Shown here piece by piece: positions 15,494-25,078 of a stretch of DNA of 42,481 bases. This stretch comes from Candidatus Peregrinibacteria bacterium (lineage in GTDB: Bacteria; Patescibacteriota; Gracilibacteria; UBA1369; JABINC01). A program made the position numbers and the translations under genes. The stretch's first letter is position 1. Each line of letters opens with the position of its first letter. Location: contig JABINC010000002.1 of the NCBI GenBank assembly GCA_018697675.1, forward strand, positions 1 to 42,481, written 5' to 3'. A model generated the notes under the pieces. It ran no database searches, was not told the origin of the DNA, and was given only the letters and a program-made list of their open reading frames with translations.

Positions 15494-16111
15494 ATGTCAA
15501 CATACAGAGGTGCGAAAGCAAAATTATGTAGAAGAATTGGAATCAACCTATTCGGTAGTCCAAAATACGACAAGATCTTAACCAAGAAAGGTTATCCACC
15601 TGGGGTACATGGGAGATCTAAGTTTTCAAAAAAATCTGAATATGGGAAACAATTGGAGGAGAAGCAAAAGGCTCGTTTTATGTTTAACACTTCGGAAAAA
15701 CAATTTAAAAAATACTACGAGAAGGCCGACAAAATGCCAGGGGTTACAGGTGAAGAGCTGCTACGATTACTAGAACGTCGAGCTGATAACGTGATTTTCC
15801 GCGCTGGATTCGCTATTACTAGATTTCAATCTCGCCAAATGGTAAGTCATGGGCTTTTCAATCTAAATGGACGACGTATCGATGTTCCTTCTATAAACAT
15901 ACGAGAAGGAGATGTGCTAGAAATCAGAGAAAGAAGTAAAAAAAGTAAGCTTTTCGAAGACACTCTAACCGCTAACGAAAAATACAAAGTGCCAGGTTGG
16001 CTCGAAGTTGACCCAAAAAAGATGACTATTACTATTAAACGTCTACCAGAAAAAGATGAATTAGAACAATCTATAAATAGTCAGTTAATCGTTGAGTTCT
16101 ACTCTAGATAA
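15494..16111 (+). CDS. rpsD: 30S ribosomal protein S4 (uS4)
   Basis: A 205-residue S4 without the N-terminal four-cysteine zinc site: YRGAKAKLCRRIGINLFG keeps one cysteine only. PPGVHGR and the S4 RNA-binding domain (LERRADNVIFRAGFAITRFQSRQMVSHG) are clear. In E. coli S4 represses its operon; no site is evident here. Confidence 0.97.
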   Translation: MSTYRGAKAKLCRRIGINLFGSPKYDKILTKKGYPPGVHGRSKFSKKSEYGKQLEEKQKARFMFNTSEKQFKKYYEKADKMPGVTGEELLRLLERRADNVIFRAGFAITRFQSRQMVSHGLFNLNGRRIDVPSINIREGDVLEIRERSKKSKLFEDTLTANEKYKVPGWLEVDPKKMTITIKRLPEKDELEQSINSQLIVEFYSR

Positions 16112-16162
16112 AACTCAAAAACCTAAAGAATTTAATCAAATTTAATTTCAACCCTACTCTCT

Positions 16163-17137
16163 ATGCATCAAATTCAAGAAGAAATAGGTGTCCCAAAAAT
16201 CACTCCAATAAAAAGTGATGGCAATCGCGCTACGTTCGAGATTGGCCCACTTCCAACAGGATACGGAATGACACTTGGTAACGCCCTACGAAGAGTACTT
16301 ATCTCTTCACTTCCTGGAGCGGCGGTAGCAGCAGTCAAGGTAAATGGCGTAGCTCACGAATACTCAACCTTATCTGGAGTAAAAGACAGTGTTTTAGACA
16401 TGATTCTAAATATAAAACTTCTCCATGTTAAAAAAGAGAGTTCTGAACCATCTATCCTAACCCTAAATGTAAACAAAAAAGGAGTAGTAAAGGCAAAAGA
16501 CATAAAAACTCCTTCTGATGTAGAAGTTATGAATCCAGATCTATACATAACTACCCTAGATGACAAAGCTAAATTGGAAATGGAAATCACAATAGAAAAA
16601 GGGGTTGGATATATACCAGTGAGCGAACGAAACAAAAAAGAAGACCCATTTTTGATTTGGGTTGATACAATTTTCTCACCAGTAAAGAAGGTTAAATATG
16701 ATGTGGAAGCAGCCAGAGTTGGTCAAATGACGAATCTAGATAAATTGATAATCGAAGTTGAAACAAGCGGCAGCATGAGTCCAGAAGATTCACTTAAGTT
16801 TGCTGCAAATATCTTAAAATCATACTTTGATTTATTCGATAATTCAGAAGTGCCAGTAGAGGCAGAATTCATGAGTGACCTTCAAAGTATTGCAAATAAA
16901 CAAAAAGAGGCTGAAGCTCAAAAGCCAGCTCAAGAGAAATATACTCCAATCGAGATTTTAGGACTTTCACCAAGAACTCTAAATTCACTTATCAATGGAG
17001 GAATCGGATCTATCGAGCAATTGACAAAATGTACAGAAGCGAAGCTTACAAACCTAAGAGGGTTTGGTAAAAAAGCTCTTACAGAGGTCGCAGCAGCTCT
17101 AGAGTCTAGAGACCTGAAATTAGATGATGAAAGTTAA
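16163..17137 (+). CDS. rpoA: RNA polymerase subunit alpha
   Basis: A 324-residue subunit. The N-terminal assembly domain includes GYGMTLGNALRRVLISSLPGA, which binds beta and beta'. The C-terminal domain (about residues 255-324, PIEILGLSPRTLNSLINGGI to GKKALTEVAAAL) has the helix-hairpin-helix fold that binds UP elements and activators. Both domains are complete. It lies in the usual rpsD-rpoA-rplQ order. Confidence 0.98.
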   Translation: MHQIQEEIGVPKITPIKSDGNRATFEIGPLPTGYGMTLGNALRRVLISSLPGAAVAAVKVNGVAHEYSTLSGVKDSVLDMILNIKLLHVKKESSEPSILTLNVNKKGVVKAKDIKTPSDVEVMNPDLYITTLDDKAKLEMEITIEKGVGYIPVSERNKKEDPFLIWVDTIFSPVKKVKYDVEAARVGQMTNLDKLIIEVETSGSMSPEDSLKFAANILKSYFDLFDNSEVPVEAEFMSDLQSIANKQKEAEAQKPAQEKYTPIEILGLSPRTLNSLINGGIGSIEQLTKCTEAKLTNLRGFGKKALTEVAAALESRDLKLDDES

Positions 17138-17203
17138 CGCAGTTTGAAAAAACAAGTCAACTGAAAATAAAATAATTTAAATTAATAACTAAAGTAGAAT
17201 ACA

Positions 17204-17662
17204 GTGAGACACAAAGTCAGTAAAAATAGATTAAATGTATCAAGCTCTCACCAAAAGGCGATTGTGAGAAACATGGCAACGTCAATCATTCTCCACGAAA
17301 GAGTGAAAACAACTGCTAAAAAAGCAAGCATAGTAGTCCCAATGGTTGAAAAACTCATTACGATAGCAAAGAAGAAAGATACTATGGGTGCAATTAGAAA
17401 GATAAACGAAATTGTATTCGACAAAAATGCATCGAAAAAACTGATGGAAGTTCTAAAAGAGAGATACGCTGACAAAAATTCGGGATTTACAAGAATAACA
17501 AAGTATAAGAGTCGAGACGGAGACAACGCTCCATTGGTAATCATCGAACTATTAGAAGGCAAGCCAACTGTAAAAGAAGAGAAAGCCGAGGCTCCAAAAG
17601 CCGCTAAAGAGGATAAAAAAACCACCACCAAAAAAACTACATCCACTAAAAAGACTAAATAA
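17204..17662 (+). CDS. rplQ: 50S ribosomal protein L17 (bL17) with charged tail
   Basis: The conserved part begins MRHKVSKNRLNVSSSHQKAIVRNMATSII and includes FTRITKYKSRDGDNAPLVIIELL. It starts with GTG. After residue 120 or so a Lys/Ala/Thr-rich tail runs to residue 152, unlike the compact 115-130-residue forms of most bacteria. Confidence 0.97.
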   Translation: MRHKVSKNRLNVSSSHQKAIVRNMATSIILHERVKTTAKKASIVVPMVEKLITIAKKKDTMGAIRKINEIVFDKNASKKLMEVLKERYADKNSGFTRITKYKSRDGDNAPLVIIELLEGKPTVKEEKAEAPKAAKEDKKTTTKKTTSTKKTK

Positions 17663-17664
17663 AG

Positions 17665-18093
17665 ATGAAAACTTACGTAGCAAAACAAGCGGATATTGAA
17701 CATAATTGGTACATCGTTGATGCCAAAGACCAAGTTCTAGGCCGACTTTCAGTAGAAATTGCAAAAATTCTCCGAGGTAAAAATAAACCAACTTTCACAC
17801 CTCATTTGGACTGTGGAGACAATGTTATTGTTATAAATGCTGAAAAAATTCGATTAACAGGAAACAAAGAAGAGGGCAAGAAATACTATTCACACAGTGG
17901 ATATATGGGAAGCCTAAAATCAAAGACAGCTGCAAAACTGAGAGAAGAGAAACCGACTGCGCTATTATACAGATCTGTTAAAGGAATGATTCCTAGAAAC
18001 AAACTAAGAGACAAAATTATGGACAAGTTAAAACTTTACGTAGGAGAGAAACACCCACACATAGCACAACAACCAAAAGAATTAAAATTCTAA
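17665..18093 (+). CDS. rplM: 50S ribosomal protein L13 (uL13)
   Basis: A 142-residue L13 with WYIVDAKDQVLGRLSVEIAKILRGKNKPTF, then YYSHSGYMGSLKS and AVKGMIPRNKLRDKIMDKLK-like segments (here SVKGMIPRNKLRDKIM). It begins 2 bases after rplQ and precedes rpsI, the usual L13-S9 pair. Confidence 0.97.
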   Translation: MKTYVAKQADIEHNWYIVDAKDQVLGRLSVEIAKILRGKNKPTFTPHLDCGDNVIVINAEKIRLTGNKEEGKKYYSHSGYMGSLKSKTAAKLREEKPTALLYRSVKGMIPRNKLRDKIMDKLKLYVGEKHPHIAQQPKELKF

Positions 18094-18117
18094 TAATATA
18101 ATTAACTACTCAAACTA

Positions 18118-18576
18118 GTGCCAGAAAGTAAAGCAAAATCAGCCAAAAAAGATATCAAAGACAGTTCAGTTCCTACTGGACGTGTAGGAAAATATCATTA
18201 TGCAGTTGGAAAAAGAAAAACATCTGTTGCAACTGTACGTTTATATGAAAAAGGGAAAGGAAATTTCCATGTAAATGGAAAAACTCTTGAGGATTTTGCA
18301 AATTCAAAAGATCTAGTAGAGGTAGCAAATGCTTCACTTAGACTTGTTAAAATGCTCAAAGACTATGACATCACTATACAAGTAAAAGGCGGTGGATTTC
18401 GAGGACAAATTGACGCAATCAAGCACGGAATCTCTCGCGCATTAATAGTTGCAAATCCTGAACTTAGAACAAGTATTAAAAAAGCTGGCTACCTGACACG
18501 TGATTCTCGTATTAAAGAACGAAAGAAATTCGGTCTAAAGAAAGCGAGGAAGTCACCACAGTGGTCAAAACGTTAG
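18118..18576 (+). CDS. rpsI: 30S ribosomal protein S9 (uS9)
   Basis: The S9 core starts near residue 24 (YHYAVGKRKTSVATVRLYEKGKG) and ends in the tRNA-contacting KKARKSPQWSKR tail. About 23 extra residues precede the core. It starts with GTG, preceded by ACTACTCAAACTA. trmD begins 3 bases after its stop. Confidence 0.97.
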   Translation: MPESKAKSAKKDIKDSSVPTGRVGKYHYAVGKRKTSVATVRLYEKGKGNFHVNGKTLEDFANSKDLVEVANASLRLVKMLKDYDITIQVKGGGFRGQIDAIKHGISRALIVANPELRTSIKKAGYLTRDSRIKERKKFGLKKARKSPQWSKR

Positions 18577-18579
18577 GCT

Positions 18580-19227
18580 ATGCATTTCACAGTTTTAACA
18601 CTCTTTCCAAATCTCTTCGAGTCGTATTTGAGCGATTCTATTTTGGCACGGGCAATTGAGAAAAATCTAATAACGATAGATTTTTTAAATATCCGTGATT
18701 TCACAACCGATAAACATGGGAAAGTGGACGACACACCTTATGGAGGAGGGGCTGGAATGCTCATGACATGCCAACCACTTTTTGATTGCATCAAAGTCGC
18801 AAAGGAGAAAAATAAAGGGCCTGTAGTCTTTTTGACGCCACAGGGGGATACATTTACACAAAATACTGCAGAAGCCCTCGGAGCACAACACAATGAGCTA
18901 ATTTTACTCTGTGGACGATACGAGGGAATAGACCAACGCATAAGAGATGAACTTGTGGATATAGAGATCTCTGTCGGAGATTTCGTACTGACCGGAGGCG
19001 AGCTCCCCGCAATGATAATGATAGATGCCATCACACGCCTGATCCCAGGCGCGCTCGGCGACGAAGATTCACACAAGCTCGATTCATTTTCAGATGCTTT
19101 TGAAGGTAAAAAAGAACATCCACACTATACCAAGCCAGCCGAGTTCGAGGGGCTTTGCGTCCCCGAAGTCCTGCTGTCTGGAAATCACGCGGAAATTGAA
19201 CGCTGGAGAAAAGAGCATCTAAAATAG
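18580..19227 (+). CDS. trmD: tRNA (guanine-N1-)-methyltransferase
   Basis: A 215-residue TrmD, which makes m1G37 with S-adenosylmethionine and prevents frameshifting. HFTVLTLFPNLFESYLSDSILARA, VDDTPYGGGAGMLM, LLCGRYEGIDQRI and SVGDFVLTGGELP form the trefoil-knot SAM site. It ends at IERWRKEHL, so the C-terminal helical domain is shorter than in E. coli (255 residues). It is the last gene of the ribosomal block. Confidence 0.97.
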   Translation: MHFTVLTLFPNLFESYLSDSILARAIEKNLITIDFLNIRDFTTDKHGKVDDTPYGGGAGMLMTCQPLFDCIKVAKEKNKGPVVFLTPQGDTFTQNTAEALGAQHNELILLCGRYEGIDQRIRDELVDIEISVGDFVLTGGELPAMIMIDAITRLIPGALGDEDSHKLDSFSDAFEGKKEHPHYTKPAEFEGLCVPEVLLSGNHAEIERWRKEHLK

Positions 19228-19266
19228 TGAAAAACGCTTGCAATCAGAGGAAATCGGCATAAACTC

Positions 19267-20553
19267 ATGGCCCAAATAACTTATAAGGCAATGTTTTCAT
19301 TAACTCTAAAAAGATTTCGCGACCTCCCAAAAGAAACCAAGGCGATGGTCTGGCTTTATCTTGTATACAATTTCGCTGAAGTCTTGGTCGGAGTTTTTCT
19401 CAACATCTTCGTATTCCTCCAAACCGACTCCATCCTAAAACTCGGAATATTCAACTTATGTGGATTCGGAGGAATCATCCTAGGTTTCTCAGTTTGGGGA
19501 ATATTAATTTCACATTTCAGACTTTCAATGAGACTAAATTACTTGAAGTCTTTCGCCGTATGCATAACTTCATTTTTAATCTTAATCTTCCTACCACACA
19601 CAGAATTTTACTTATACTTATTCGGCCTAATAAATGGTATGGGACTAGGTATTTTTTGGATCGGAGTACACTCATACGAAATGCTTTTTACAAATGAAAA
19701 AAATCGTGATTTTTATTCTTCAATGGTAACGGCAATATCTCAAGCACTCAGAATAATAGGACCAGCCATAGCCACTTTGACATTCATAATTTCCGAAAGG
19801 CTCCTACACGTCGAAACATTCAAACTACTCTTTATTATAATTCCATTCGTCTACCTACTCTCCCTGCCTTTCATCTTCGCCCTCCCGGATTATTTCCCAG
19901 AAAAAATTCAACTCAAAGAATGGAAACGTTTAATTTTCGACAAAAAAATCCGCCATGCACGAAGATATTACATGACCCAAGGATTCGGCTGGGGACTCTA
20001 CGCTCCAACTCTCGCAATTATCGCAATATATTCGATGAAAACGATTATAAATTTCGGAATTCTCCAAACAGTTATAGGAATAATTTCAGTCCTAATGATA
20101 ATTTTCCTCTCGCACAAGCGCCACGAAAACAATCGCCTCAACATAATGTTTTGGGCACTCCTCATCGAATCAATCGCCTATGCAGGCCTTGTCTTCTGGC
20201 AAGTCAGCCCTTATATATACATAATTCACATCTTGATAGTTACCCTCGCTTATCCTACTTTTAGAGTTTCTGAACATGTCATAGATCTAAAATCTATTGA
20301 ATTGATAAAAGAAAAAGAGCACTCAAGCTTCTACAGCGGCATGCTCTATCGCGATTTCATCCTCGGATTCTCAAGAATAGGTGCAGTAGTATTTATAATA
20401 ATCCTAAGCCTGATTTCCTCAGAAAATTTCACATTGGGAACTGCCGTCATCTTAATCGCCATCAACAACATGTGCATCTGGTGGGCAGCAAAATGCCTCC
20501 TTAATAAAACTTCCGTAAAAAACAATAGCCCCAAAGACGCTCCTGTGCTATAA
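19267..20553 (+). CDS. MFS-type membrane transporter, substrate unknown
   Basis: A 428-residue protein with about 12 hydrophobic segments in two halves split by a charged cytoplasmic stretch (about residues 205-235, PDYFPEKIQLKEWKRLIFDKK). The layout fits the major facilitator fold, but the loop 2-3 motif reads GILISHFRLSMRLNYLK rather than the canonical GxxxDRxGRR, so the family is divergent and a drug or sugar substrate cannot be inferred. It stands alone on the plus strand between trmD and an acidic hypothetical. Confidence 0.6.
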   Translation: MAQITYKAMFSLTLKRFRDLPKETKAMVWLYLVYNFAEVLVGVFLNIFVFLQTDSILKLGIFNLCGFGGIILGFSVWGILISHFRLSMRLNYLKSFAVCITSFLILIFLPHTEFYLYLFGLINGMGLGIFWIGVHSYEMLFTNEKNRDFYSSMVTAISQALRIIGPAIATLTFIISERLLHVETFKLLFIIIPFVYLLSLPFIFALPDYFPEKIQLKEWKRLIFDKKIRHARRYYMTQGFGWGLYAPTLAIIAIYSMKTIINFGILQTVIGIISVLMIIFLSHKRHENNRLNIMFWALLIESIAYAGLVFWQVSPYIYIIHILIVTLAYPTFRVSEHVIDLKSIELIKEKEHSSFYSGMLYRDFILGFSRIGAVVFIIILSLISSENFTLGTAVILIAINNMCIWWAAKCLLNKTSVKNNSPKDAPVL

Positions 20554-20554
20554 T
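20546..20554 (+). promoter_or_regulatory. Extended -10 promoter upstream of the acidic hypothetical
   Basis: TGCTATAAT is a perfect extended -10 (TGnTATAAT) overlapping the stop of the transporter gene. There is no good -35. A start near 20561 would leave a 20-base leader before the ATG at 20581. Confidence 0.5.
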
Positions 20555-20580
20555 TATAGGAAATATTAACTATAATTATT

Positions 20581-21114
20581 ATGGCTTTAGAAGACTCTGT
20601 AGACACTTTAGAAGTAAATTTCGCAAGAGAGGCGATATTGGCAGTGTCACCACATATTGATGTTGATGAAGAATTTGATAAAGCCGAGAAGGCTCAAGAA
20701 GAGGTGGAAACAATCACTGAAAGCCTAATGACGATAACAGAAGGAATGAATCAAGCTGATATTGAAGATATTCTTGAGGCATTAGGAGACAATGCAAGTA
20801 ATCCTGTATACATGCGAAATTTGGCCAGATTAAAAACAGAGCTAGGAATCGATATTACACTTGATTTAATAGATTGGTTTCCAGCTGAAATAGGGGGAAA
20901 TAATAACCATATCGATGGAATGATATACATAATTGAAGAGGCGTTAGCATCTGGGGCTACTCTAAGAAAGCCACATAAAACAATTCCCGCCTTCAGTCGT
21001 AAAAAGATTAGAGATCTAGTCCAGACGAATCCAAATGCATTAATAAAACTTTTCGAAGAAAAAGGAGTAATTTCTGCAGAGATAATGGAGAGACATGCTG
21101 ATTCATTTTTGTAA
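20581..21114 (+). CDS. Acidic hypothetical protein
   Basis: A 177-residue soluble, acidic, mostly helical-looking protein with no signal or membrane segment. I do not recognise it. The second half (about residues 80-177) has the compact hydrophobic pattern of a folded domain (YMRNLARLKTELGIDITLDL). It has its own extended -10 promoter, and the cation ATPase downstream also has its own promoter, so the two need not be co-regulated. Confidence 0.6.
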   Translation: MALEDSVDTLEVNFAREAILAVSPHIDVDEEFDKAEKAQEEVETITESLMTITEGMNQADIEDILEALGDNASNPVYMRNLARLKTELGIDITLDLIDWFPAEIGGNNNHIDGMIYIIEEALASGATLRKPHKTIPAFSRKKIRDLVQTNPNALIKLFEEKGVISAEIMERHADSFL

Positions 21115-21117
21115 GAT

Positions 21118-21145
21118 TTGAATTTCCCGAAAAATTAGCTACAAT
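21118..21145 (+). promoter_or_regulatory. Promoter of the cation ATPase operon
   Basis: TTGAAT (21118-21123) and TACAAT (21140-21145) with a 16-base spacer lie just after the preceding stop codon. The discriminator GTGCCGG is GC-rich, as in the two ribosomal promoters. Confidence 0.65.
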
Positions 21146-21170
21146 GTGCCGGACTTAAGCAAAAATAAAA

Positions 21171-23954
21171 ATGGCACATGCTTTAAAATTGGGAGAAGTT
21201 TTTAAGACATTTAAAACTTCCGGGAAAGGACTGTCGGATGCTGAAGTGAAGCAAAGACTTGAGGTACACGGCAAAAATGAGCTTACAGCTCATAACAAGA
21301 CTCCGCTTATTATTAAGTTTTTGGAAGAATTCAAAGATTTGATGGTGATTATTTTGATAATTGCAGCCCTCATCGCAGGAGTGGCTGGAGAAATGATAGA
21401 TGCAAGCGTGATTTTATTTATCGTGATTTTAAATGCATGTATTGGGTTTGCGCAAAAATTCAAAGCGGAAAAAGCACTAGAAGCTCTGCAAAAGATGGTA
21501 TCTCCAAATGCGAGAGTTGTGAGAAATGGGAAAGAAATGATGATTAATGCAGAAAATCTGGTCCCCGGCGACATCGTGATTTTAAGCGAAGGCGACAAGA
21601 TCACAGCGGACATGCGGCTTATAGAGGCCGCGGAGCTCCGAGTTTCTGAATCAGCCCTCACAGGAGAGTCCAGACCAGTCTCAAAGATAGCAGACATAAT
21701 TTATGACAAAGATGAGCACATCGCAGAGATGCAAAATATGGTATTTATGGGAACTTCAATAGTTCGAGGAACCGGACGAGCGGTAGTCGTAGGTACGGGA
21801 ATGAATACTGAATTTGGAAAGATCGCGAAATTAACAACTGGAACTGTAAAAGACGCAAGTCCTCTCCAAAAAGAAATCCTCAAAATTGGAGTTTTTGTAG
21901 GGAAAATAACACTCGTACTTTCAGCTATTTTATTTCTAGTCGGATACTTTATCCAAGATGATGGATTATTAGAATCATTCTTATTCTCAGTATCAGTTGC
22001 AGTAGCAGCGGTCCCAGAAGGTCTCCCTGCAACCATCACAATTGCTCTAGCGATAGGGGTGCAACGCCTGGCCAAACGTAATGCAATTATAAAACAGCTC
22101 GCTTCCGTAGAAACTCTCGGCTCCACAACAGTGATTTGCAGCGACAAAACCGGAACTCTCACAAAAAACGAGATGACTGTTCAAGAAATTCACTTCGGAG
22201 ATTACAATGCAAAAGTAACCGGAGTTGGGTATTCACCTGAAGGAGATATTCATTTCAAAGCGGATAAAGAAGTTGTCTCAATTTTAAACCATCGCGGACA
22301 CAAAGTAAGTATGGATGATTTGAAAAATCGCCATAAAACTTTATATAAAATGTCAGAGCTAATTTTCAAAAATGCAGCACTCTGTAATGACGCTAAATTG
22401 ATAACAGAAAAAGGGAGCTCAAGCATACTTGGAGACCCTACTGAGGGAGCCTTGCTGACAATGGCAGCAAAGGGGGGGTATTTAAAATCAAAGCTCGAAA
22501 AGTCACATAAACGTATATTTGAACTACCATTTGAATCAGGCAGAAAACGTATGAGCGTAATCATAAAGGAAAGTGGAAAATTCTTCGCCTACACAAAAGG
22601 TGCGCCAGAAATGATTATCCCAAAATGCACCCATATAATAAAAAATGGCGAAATTAAAAAACTAACTCCAAACGACAAAAAACGATTAGAAAAATTAAAT
22701 AAAGACATGGCCACTCGCGCGCTTCGCGTAATTGCTTTTGCATACAAAGAAGTCAAAGAACAAAAAATATACAAAGAGTCAGAAGTTGAATCAAAACTGG
22801 TTTTCACGGGGCTCTGCGGAATGATCGATCCACCTAGAACAGAGGTGAAAGAAGCCGTAGCACTAACCCACCGCGCCGGAATCAAAATATACATAGTGAC
22901 AGGAGACCAAGGGCTGACTGCCAATGCGATCGCACAAAAATTAAACATAGTACAAGGTAAGAATGTCCGCATAATTACAGGGAAAATTCTCAACCGGCTA
23001 TCCACCGCAAAGCTCAAAAAAGAATTTAAAAAACACGATCAAATCATATTTGCAAGAGTTAGCCCCGAACATAAACTCAAAGTCGTAGACACTTTAAAAC
23101 AAATGGGGGAGGTCGTAGCAGTCACGGGAGACGGCGTAAATGACGCCCCAGCTCTGAAGCGTGCAGATATTGGAGTCGCTATGGGAATTGTTGGGACAGA
23201 TGTTTCCAAAGAAGCAGCCAACATGGTTCTCGCAGATGACAAATTCAACACGATCGTAACCGCGATAGAAGAAGGCCGAACCATTTATAATAATTTGAAG
23301 AAATTTATTTTTTATATTTTCTCCTGCAATATCGGCGAACTGTTTACCATCTTCGCAGCCATAATTCTCGCCTTACCCGCCCCACTCACCGCCGTACTCA
23401 TCCTCGCTGTTGACCTCGGAACAGACGTCCTCCCAGCTCTTGCCCTAGGGGTAGAGCCCCCTGAAGCAAACGTGATGAACGCTCCTCCCAGAAATCCAAA
23501 AACAAGAATAATGACCAAACAATTTATCATTCGTTATGTTTATGTCGGATGCTTTATAGGACTTATTGTAACCGGCCTATTCTTATTCCAACTTTACAGT
23601 TACGGCTGGGAATGGGGAGAAACTCTCAGTCGTGATTCAATTGCCTACATGAAAAGTTCCACAACTGCATTCGCAGTACTCGTGCTAATACAAATGGTCA
23701 ACGCATATAATGCCAGAAGTGAAAATCAATCAGTTTTCACACTAGGTCTACTCAAAAACCTCTGGCTTATAGGAGCAATCTCAATTTCAATTTTAACCCT
23801 TCTCGTATTCGTTGAAGTCCCATTTATTCAAACTCTTCTTCACACAACCAGCCTCACAGTCAATGAATGGATATTGATAATCGTTGCTTCATTTGGAATA
23901 CTTATCGTAGAAGAATCTCGCAAATTTCTCCTTAAAACCAAAAATGTTAATTAA
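21171..23954 (+). CDS. P2-type cation-transporting ATPase (Ca2+-ATPase-like)
   Basis: A 927-residue pump with all P-type signatures: TGES (164-167, actuator), PEGLP (282-286, M4), phosphorylated Asp325 in DKTGTLT, and GDGVNDAP near 653-660. Of the SERCA Ca2+-site residues, the M4 Glu, the M5 Asn/Glu (CNIGE) and the M6 Thr/Asp are kept. M6 reads [10 protein letters not shown], with Asp in place of Asn as in Na,K-ATPases, and the M8 Glu reads Gln ([14 protein letters not shown]). It is most likely a Ca2+ exporter, but ion specificity is open. It overlaps the next gene by 11 bases. Confidence 0.9.
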   Translation: MAHALKLGEVFKTFKTSGKGLSDAEVKQRLEVHGKNELTAHNKTPLIIKFLEEFKDLMVIILIIAALIAGVAGEMIDASVILFIVILNACIGFAQKFKAEKALEALQKMVSPNARVVRNGKEMMINAENLVPGDIVILSEGDKITADMRLIEAAELRVSESALTGESRPVSKIADIIYDKDEHIAEMQNMVFMGTSIVRGTGRAVVVGTGMNTEFGKIAKLTTGTVKDASPLQKEILKIGVFVGKITLVLSAILFLVGYFIQDDGLLESFLFSVSVAVAAVPEGLPATITIALAIGVQRLAKRNAIIKQLASVETLGSTTVICSDKTGTLTKNEMTVQEIHFGDYNAKVTGVGYSPEGDIHFKADKEVVSILNHRGHKVSMDDLKNRHKTLYKMSELIFKNAALCNDAKLITEKGSSSILGDPTEGALLTMAAKGGYLKSKLEKSHKRIFELPFESGRKRMSVIIKESGKFFAYTKGAPEMIIPKCTHIIKNGEIKKLTPNDKKRLEKLNKDMATRALRVIAFAYKEVKEQKIYKESEVESKLVFTGLCGMIDPPRTEVKEAVALTHRAGIKIYIVTGDQGLTANAIAQKLNIVQGKNVRIITGKILNRLSTAKLKKEFKKHDQIIFARVSPEHKLKVVDTLKQMGEVVAVTGDGVNDAPALKRADIGVAMGIVGTDVSKEAANMVLADDKFNTIVTAIEEGRTIYNNLKKFIFYIFSCNIGELFTIFAAIILALPAPLTAVLILAVDLGTDVLPALALGVEPPEANVMNAPPRNPKTRIMTKQFIIRYVYVGCFIGLIVTGLFLFQLYSYGWEWGETLSRDSIAYMKSSTTAFAVLVLIQMVNAYNARSENQSVFTLGLLKNLWLIGAISISILTLLVFVEVPFIQTLLHTTSLTVNEWILIIVASFGILIVEESRKFLLKTKNVN

Positions 23955-24825
23955 CCTTTTTCGAAAAAACAGAGAAATTAAAATTCCAATTTTCACTATA
24001 GGAGGATGGTTAACTTGGGAAGATATATATATCAGAGATGATTGGCGAATTCAAAAAAATATAGTAATCAATGGCCTCTACAGACTTATAGATAACAAAT
24101 ATAAACTAAAGGCCTCTGGAAGCTTACAATATTGCAAAAAACTTTTATCACAATCCAAAAAAGAGAAAAAATACAACAAAGTAGTTATTCTAATTCACGG
24201 TGTTCTTTGCCATAAACTATATATGACAAAAATCGAGAAAAAATTAAAAAAACAAGGCTATACCACTTTCAACTTCGGCTATGCAAGCAATGCTTACGAA
24301 ATTTCACATCATTCAAAAATAATTGAAACCTTCGCAAAAAACATCCAATATAAAGAAATGAATTTTGTTACATTTTCAATGGGAGGACTCGTAGCAAGAC
24401 AATTCATAAATCGAATTCCAAGGATGAAACGGCTTGTGATGATAGCTCCACCAAACAAAGGCTCTGACATGGCAGATATTTTTGGGAGGTCAAAATTGAT
24501 AAATGCAATTTTCGGCCCTGGACTAAAGCAAATGGAAAGTAGCATTAAAAGTTTCGCAAATCGTAGCCCCTTACCAAAATGTGAATTTGGAATAATTGCT
24601 GGAAAAATAAAGAACCACAAAGGCTGGTGGCATCCAACAAGAATCCTTTATACCTTATGGCACAAAAAAAAGAATGATGGGCTTGTCTCAGTAGAACAAA
24701 CAAAGCTCAAACAAATGAAAGATTTCATAGTACTTCCCTACGACCATGCAGTAATTCCATTTAAGAAGAAAACTATAAAACAAGTTATAAACTTTATCAA
24801 AAAAGGTAAATTCAAACATGATTGA
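23944..24825 (+). CDS. Alpha/beta hydrolase, lipase-like
   Basis: The 293-residue product has the oxyanion HG (H86-G87 in LIHG), a nucleophile elbow FSMGG with Ser145, Asp245 in NDGLVS and His268 in YDHAV, giving a full Ser-Asp-His triad. No signal peptide is evident. The fold resembles lipases and esterases acting on acyl esters; the substrate is unknown. It overlaps the ATPase gene by 11 bases and the next gene by 8, and it ends in TGA, a second example of UGA used as stop. Confidence 0.75.
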   Translation: MLINLFRKNREIKIPIFTIGGWLTWEDIYIRDDWRIQKNIVINGLYRLIDNKYKLKASGSLQYCKKLLSQSKKEKKYNKVVILIHGVLCHKLYMTKIEKKLKKQGYTTFNFGYASNAYEISHHSKIIETFAKNIQYKEMNFVTFSMGGLVARQFINRIPRMKRLVMIAPPNKGSDMADIFGRSKLINAIFGPGLKQMESSIKSFANRSPLPKCEFGIIAGKIKNHKGWWHPTRILYTLWHKKKNDGLVSVEQTKLKQMKDFIVLPYDHAVIPFKKKTIKQVINFIKKGKFKHD

Positions 24826-25078
24826 TCAAATAAAAGCAATACTCACGGAAAAACCTTCATACCTCAGAATAAAAGTTCTTCCCAAATCGCAAAAGAACGA
24901 AATCACAGAGATCCTAGAAGACGGCACAATTAAAATCCGCATCAAAGCAGTCCCCGAAAAAGGCAAAGCTAATCAAGAACTTATAAAATTCCTATCCAAG
25001 GAACTAGAAGTTGCAAAAGACTCCATTTCAATAATTAGTGGCAAAACCGACCAACTTAAACTAATCAAAATTGACTAA
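24818..25078 (+). CDS. DUF167 (YggU-family) protein
   Basis: An 86-residue protein with the family pattern LRIKVLPKSQKNEI, then IRIKAVPEKGKANQELIKFLSKEL and a closing ISGKTDQLKLIKI. This is a small universal fold of unknown biochemical role. It overlaps the hydrolase (ATGATTGA) and rsmA by 8 bases each, so the cluster appears translationally coupled. Confidence 0.9.
   Translation: MIDQIKAILTEKPSYLRIKVLPKSQKNEITEILEDGTIKIRIKAVPEKGKANQELIKFLSKELEVAKDSISIISGKTDQLKLIKID

Noticed and set aside
17248-17733. 161-codon minus-strand frame opposite rplQ and rplM, hydrophobic in translation
   Set aside because: Hydrophobicity arises from reading Lys-rich codons in reverse (poly-A becoming poly-T, giving Phe and Leu). 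Not a membrane protein gene.
19238-19265. TTGCAA and TAAACT as a promoter for the MFS gene
   Set aside because: The -10 would end 2 bases before the ATG, placing the transcript start inside the coding sequence.
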